Shown: piece after piece, positions 61,533 through 64,000 of the stretch | Position numbering within the stretch: position 1 is the first letter of the stretch | Layout of the letters: every line of letters starts with the position of its first letter | NCBI RefSeq assembly: GCF_002153375.1 | Contig: NZ_MTBQ01000002.1 | Location: 622,223 to 686,222 of the forward strand | Direction of reading: 5' to 3' | DNA length: 64,000 nucleotides | Source of the DNA: Oceanobacillus rekensis | GTDB taxonomy: Bacteria > Bacillota > Bacilli > Bacillales > Amphibacillaceae | Notes under the pieces: generated by a model | What the model saw: the letters and a program-made list of their open reading frames with translations, nothing else | What the model was told of the DNA's origin: nothing | Database searches by the model: none | Made by a program: the position numbers and the translations under genes

Positions 61533-62978
61533 ATGACAGAAGTTATTCCGCATTGGTTAACGAAGCAGGCTGATTTGTCTCCAGATTCCATTGCAATTGA
61601 ACTAGATGATGGAAGCACGGTAACATTTAATACACTAAAAGTAAAAAGCCAACGTTTCGCCAAACAGTTAGCAAACATAGGCGCTACAGAGGGCGATCAT
61701 ATAGGGATTTTATCGACCAATCAGGTGCCAATGATTGTGGCAATTCATGCACTGAGTTATTTAGGTGCTATTGGTGTTCTATTAAATACGCGCCTGGCTA
61801 ATGAAGAGCTTAATTATCAGTTGAAGGATGCTGAAGTTTCCATCCTGCTTACTGCAGACGATTTGAAAGAAACAGCAAAAACATTAGACGTAAATAATAT
61901 ACAATCCTTCTCCGATATTGTAGCACAACCAGAGGAACAGGTAACGTTAAAGACGGAGCTATCCCTTGATGACACATTCACAATTATCTATACATCTGGA
62001 ACAACTGGTTTTCCAAAAGGTGCGATCCATACTTATGGGAATCATTGGTGGAGTGCTATTGGATCTGCTTTGAATCTTGGCTTGAATCAAGATGATAAAT
62101 GGTTGATTTCACTTCCTGTTTTTCATGTGAGTGGTTTATCCACTATTATAAAAAGTGTGATTTACGGTATGCCTGTTTATCTATTTGAAAAGTTTAATGC
62201 GAAAACAGTACATCAAGCAATCATGGATAAGGGAATTACCATCGTTTCTGTCGTAACCGTAATGGTGCAGCGACTTTTGGAACAGCTAAAAGATGATAGC
62301 TATCCAAACACATTGCGCTGTCTTCTGCTTGGAGGAGGACCAGCACCAAGACCAATGCTTGAGAGTGCCAAGGAGAAAAATGTTCCTGTATTCCAATCCT
62401 ATGGTATGACGGAAACTGCTTCACAACTTGTAACACTTTCACCAAAAGATGCACTTGAAAAAGTCGGTTCAGCCGGAAAGCCATTATTTCCTGCACAGTT
62501 AAAAATTGCAGAAGCTTTAGATGGCACTATAGGTGAAATTCTTGTCAAAGGCCCCATGGTAACAAAAGGCTACTTTAAAAATAAAGATGCGAATGAAGAA
62601 TCATTTGATGATGGCTGGCTGGCAACAGGTGATATAGGATATTTGGATGATGAAGGATTTTTATATGTTGTGGATCGGAGAAAGGACTTGATTATTTCAG
62701 GTGGGGAAAATATTTATCCATCTGAGATTGAAAGTGTCCTCAGTGGCATGGAACAAATTAAGGAAGTAGGTGTGGCAGGAAGGACGGATGATGTCTGGGG
62801 ACAGGTGCCAGTTGCATTCATTGTAACAAATCAGGAAGTATCCGAGAAGGAAATTTACAAATATGCTGGAAATTTTCTGGCAAAGTATAAATTACCTAAA
62901 GAAATTCACTTCGTTAAGGAACTCCCAAGAAATGCTTCGAATAAATTGGTGCGGAATAAATTGATTTATTTAATATGA
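61533..62978 (+). CDS. menE: o-succinylbenzoate-CoA ligase
   Basis: A 481-aa acyl-AMP ligase. It has the phosphate-binding loop TIIYTSGTTGFPKGAIHTYGN (split; about residue 152), QSYGMTETASQLVTLSP, GWLATGDIGYLDDEGFLYVV and RRKDLIISGGENIYPSEIES, with the C-terminal Lys in PRNASNKLVRNKL. MenE activates OSB with CoA for MenB. ATG follows GAGGAGGATGAATATTAA. It has been cut off from menB by a terminator and repeat A, so it needs its own promoter. menC (OSB synthase) does not follow it, unlike in B. subtilis. Confidence 0.93.
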   Translation: MTEVIPHWLTKQADLSPDSIAIELDDGSTVTFNTLKVKSQRFAKQLANIGATEGDHIGILSTNQVPMIVAIHALSYLGAIGVLLNTRLANEELNYQLKDAEVSILLTADDLKETAKTLDVNNIQSFSDIVAQPEEQVTLKTELSLDDTFTIIYTSGTTGFPKGAIHTYGNHWWSAIGSALNLGLNQDDKWLISLPVFHVSGLSTIIKSVIYGMPVYLFEKFNAKTVHQAIMDKGITIVSVVTVMVQRLLEQLKDDSYPNTLRCLLLGGGPAPRPMLESAKEKNVPVFQSYGMTETASQLVTLSPKDALEKVGSAGKPLFPAQLKIAEALDGTIGEILVKGPMVTKGYFKNKDANEESFDDGWLATGDIGYLDDEGFLYVVDRRKDLIISGGENIYPSEIESVLSGMEQIKEVGVAGRTDDVWGQVPVAFIVTNQEVSEKEIYKYAGNFLAKYKLPKEIHFVKELPRNASNKLVRNKLIYLI

Positions 62979-63157
62979 TCTCGAACTTCATGCAGTACAA
63001 ATTTTTTTATCCCCACTGTAGTTCCTTGGATTATCAACCTTAGAGTGGTTGTCTGCCTGCAGGTTAATACAGGATAATTATTTTATAACAGTTACTCCAA
63101 GCATATATGATAATGAAGCCTAATAATAAGCCTAAAAAGTATAACCAATTGAATTGA

Positions 63158-63197
63158 GGAGTATTTGCCTAAATGACAGGCGGATACTCCTTTTTTG
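63158..63197 (+). terminator. Terminator downstream of menE
   Basis: GGAGTATTTGCCT pairs with AGGCGGATACTCC, followed by six T. It lies 180 nt past menE and 48 nt before the next gene; nothing convincing was found in between. Confidence 0.85.
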
Positions 63198-63244
63198 GTT
63201 AAATTCCTGCAGATGAGCCAAATTAAAGACAGGAGGTGCTCGAA

Positions 63245-63565
63245 ATGGAAAAAGAAAAATATTATATCAATATCGGTACAGGAGAAATTTCCGAAAACCG
63301 CTATCAAAATAATGATGATTATGTAATCTATGCAAATTCTGAAGATATATCCTTGTTAAGGGCCACCATGGAAAATATGCATGGGGCAAGCTTTGATTCG
63401 TTTATACGTGCACATATTCCAATCATGCCATACCATAACGACAAGGCTAATGATGAGTATGATGCCAATATGACTAAAGCATTTCGAATGGTACATCAAC
63501 TCGGGGATGAGCAGACAAAATCACATATTGAATCCATGGGAATATTATCGGACAATCAATCATAA
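63245..63565 (+). CDS. Conserved hypothetical protein
   Basis: A 106-aa soluble protein with an N-terminal EKYYINIGTGEISENRYQNN strand region and a helical middle, SEDISLLRATMENMHGASF, then HNDKANDEYDANMTKAFRMV. It resembles small proteins annotated as hypothetical in bacilli; I cannot name a function. ATG at 63245 follows AGGAGGTGCTCGAA, an excellent site; a GTG nine bases upstream lies in that site. Confidence 0.75.
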   Translation: MEKEKYYINIGTGEISENRYQNNDDYVIYANSEDISLLRATMENMHGASFDSFIRAHIPIMPYHNDKANDEYDANMTKAFRMVHQLGDEQTKSHIESMGILSDNQS

Positions 63566-63665
63566 GCAGTTAAATTATGGAATATAAGTAAAAGAAAGTG
63601 TTTAGCCTCTTCAGATAAAAGGAATAGACATATAGAAAACACTTTATCAACAGGGGGGAATTAAA

Positions 63666-64000
63666 ATGGGAAAACACCTAGTGAAAGTAAAGTGGATTAT
63701 ACCAATAGGCCTCATCGCGTTGTTCGTTCTGATTGGAAATCTGACAATAAATAAAGAAACTGCTTTTGCAAGTGATCATCTACAAATCGAAACATCCTCT
63801 TCCATAAAAGAAGTAGTAAATGTACAGGGAGAGAAAGAACTAACACATGAAGAAATAGTTGCATTAACCAATAGATTCATGGAAATTCTCGTGCAGGATA
63901 TTGACTCAAATTATAAAGTAATTCAGTTTGATACAAAAGAGGAACTTCTGAATGAATTTGAAAAAGTAACAACGAAGGAAACAGCAATCCAACTTGTTGA
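63666..64000 (+). CDS. Exported protein, N-terminal part (partial)
   Basis: An open frame of about 111 residues runs off the right edge. It begins MGKHLVKVKWIIPIGLIALF, a basic start and a hydrophobic segment (to about residue 28) that is a signal peptide or membrane anchor, followed by KETAFASDH, a possible signal peptidase site (AFA-S). The visible mature part is charged and helical (LTHEEIVALTNRFMEILVQD). ATG follows GGGGGGAATTAAA. The family is not recognisable from this fragment. Confidence 0.7.
   Translation, partial: MGKHLVKVKWIIPIGLIALFVLIGNLTINKETAFASDHLQIETSSSIKEVVNVQGEKELTHEEIVALTNRFMEILVQDIDSNYKVIQFDTKEELLNEFEKVTTKETAIQLV

Noticed and set aside
1..64000. CRISPR arrays, prophage, insertion sequences, tRNA or rRNA genes
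   Set aside because: No regularly spaced direct repeats, transposase or integrase frames, phage structural genes, or cloverleaf/rRNA signatures were seen on either strand.

Overview
The window is low-GC chromosomal DNA from a Gram-positive, endospore-forming Bacillaceae member, most likely a halotolerant relative of Oceanobacillus, Virgibacillus or Lentibacillus. The evidence is strong AGGAGG-type ribosome binding sites, frequent TTG and GTG starts, menaquinone genes, sporulation genes (yunB, lytH, yutC, yutH), and a gene order from about 15 to 51 kb that follows the Bacillus subtilis yun-yut-yum-yui-yug segment as I remember it. No phage, insertion sequence, CRISPR array, rRNA or tRNA was seen.

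Layout. 0-7.4 kb: a nitrogen and diaminopimelate series, gltB(partial)-gltD-dapL-dapF-glnA-amtB, tightly packed on the plus strand. 7.4-12 kb: an accessory metal region with a PadR-chromate transporter pair, a decayed metallo-beta-lactamase-fold gene, one intact and one frameshifted stand-alone heavy-metal-associated domain gene, and a P-type ATPase with an atypical CPG metal motif. 12.3-15 kb: yugN, an AEC permease and an FMN reductase. 15-19 kb: yunE-yunD-yunC-yunB. 18.8-22.7 kb: an NhaC-type transporter behind a lysine riboswitch, then an NSS-family transporter with its MetS-like small subunit behind a long, switchable leader RNA. 22.7-32 kb: lytH, yutC, yutD, an amidase, yutE, yutF, yutG, yutH, and the Fe-S genes yutI, yuzD and yutM. 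32-36 kb: yumC, yumB, yuiB, yuiC. 36-43 kb: a phosphodiesterase, a PanE-like reductase, paired crcB genes, and an inserted cadC-cadA operon with two clear CadC operators. 43-51 kb: yuiD, deoD, ptsH, kapB, sodC, patB, pgi, yugI, yugO. 51-54.5 kb: a thioredoxin-like protein, an M42 peptidase, and ribU behind an FMN riboswitch. 54.5-63 kb: a DksA/TraR-like protein and menaquinone synthesis (menA divergent from menF-menD-menH-menB, with menE set apart). The window ends in an unfinished exported protein gene.

The most unusual content is between the genes. At least three families of dispersed, non-coding, partly palindromic repeats (called A, B and C here) occupy many of the long intergenic gaps, and some share an internal core of about 30 nt. 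A fourth element (D) occurs twice: as the switchable leader of the NSS transporter, and at the 3' end of kapB. The D element is the best candidate here for an undescribed regulatory RNA or small mobile palindromic unit.

Several genes connect functionally: lysine/DAP (dapL, dapF, lysine-riboswitch transporter), nitrogen assimilation (gltBD, glnA, amtB), quinone electron transfer (men genes, yumB NDH-2), Fe-S assembly (yutI, yutM), and metal and ion efflux (chrA, two P-type ATPases, crcB pair). All functions are assigned by reading motifs and family resemblance; no database search was run.
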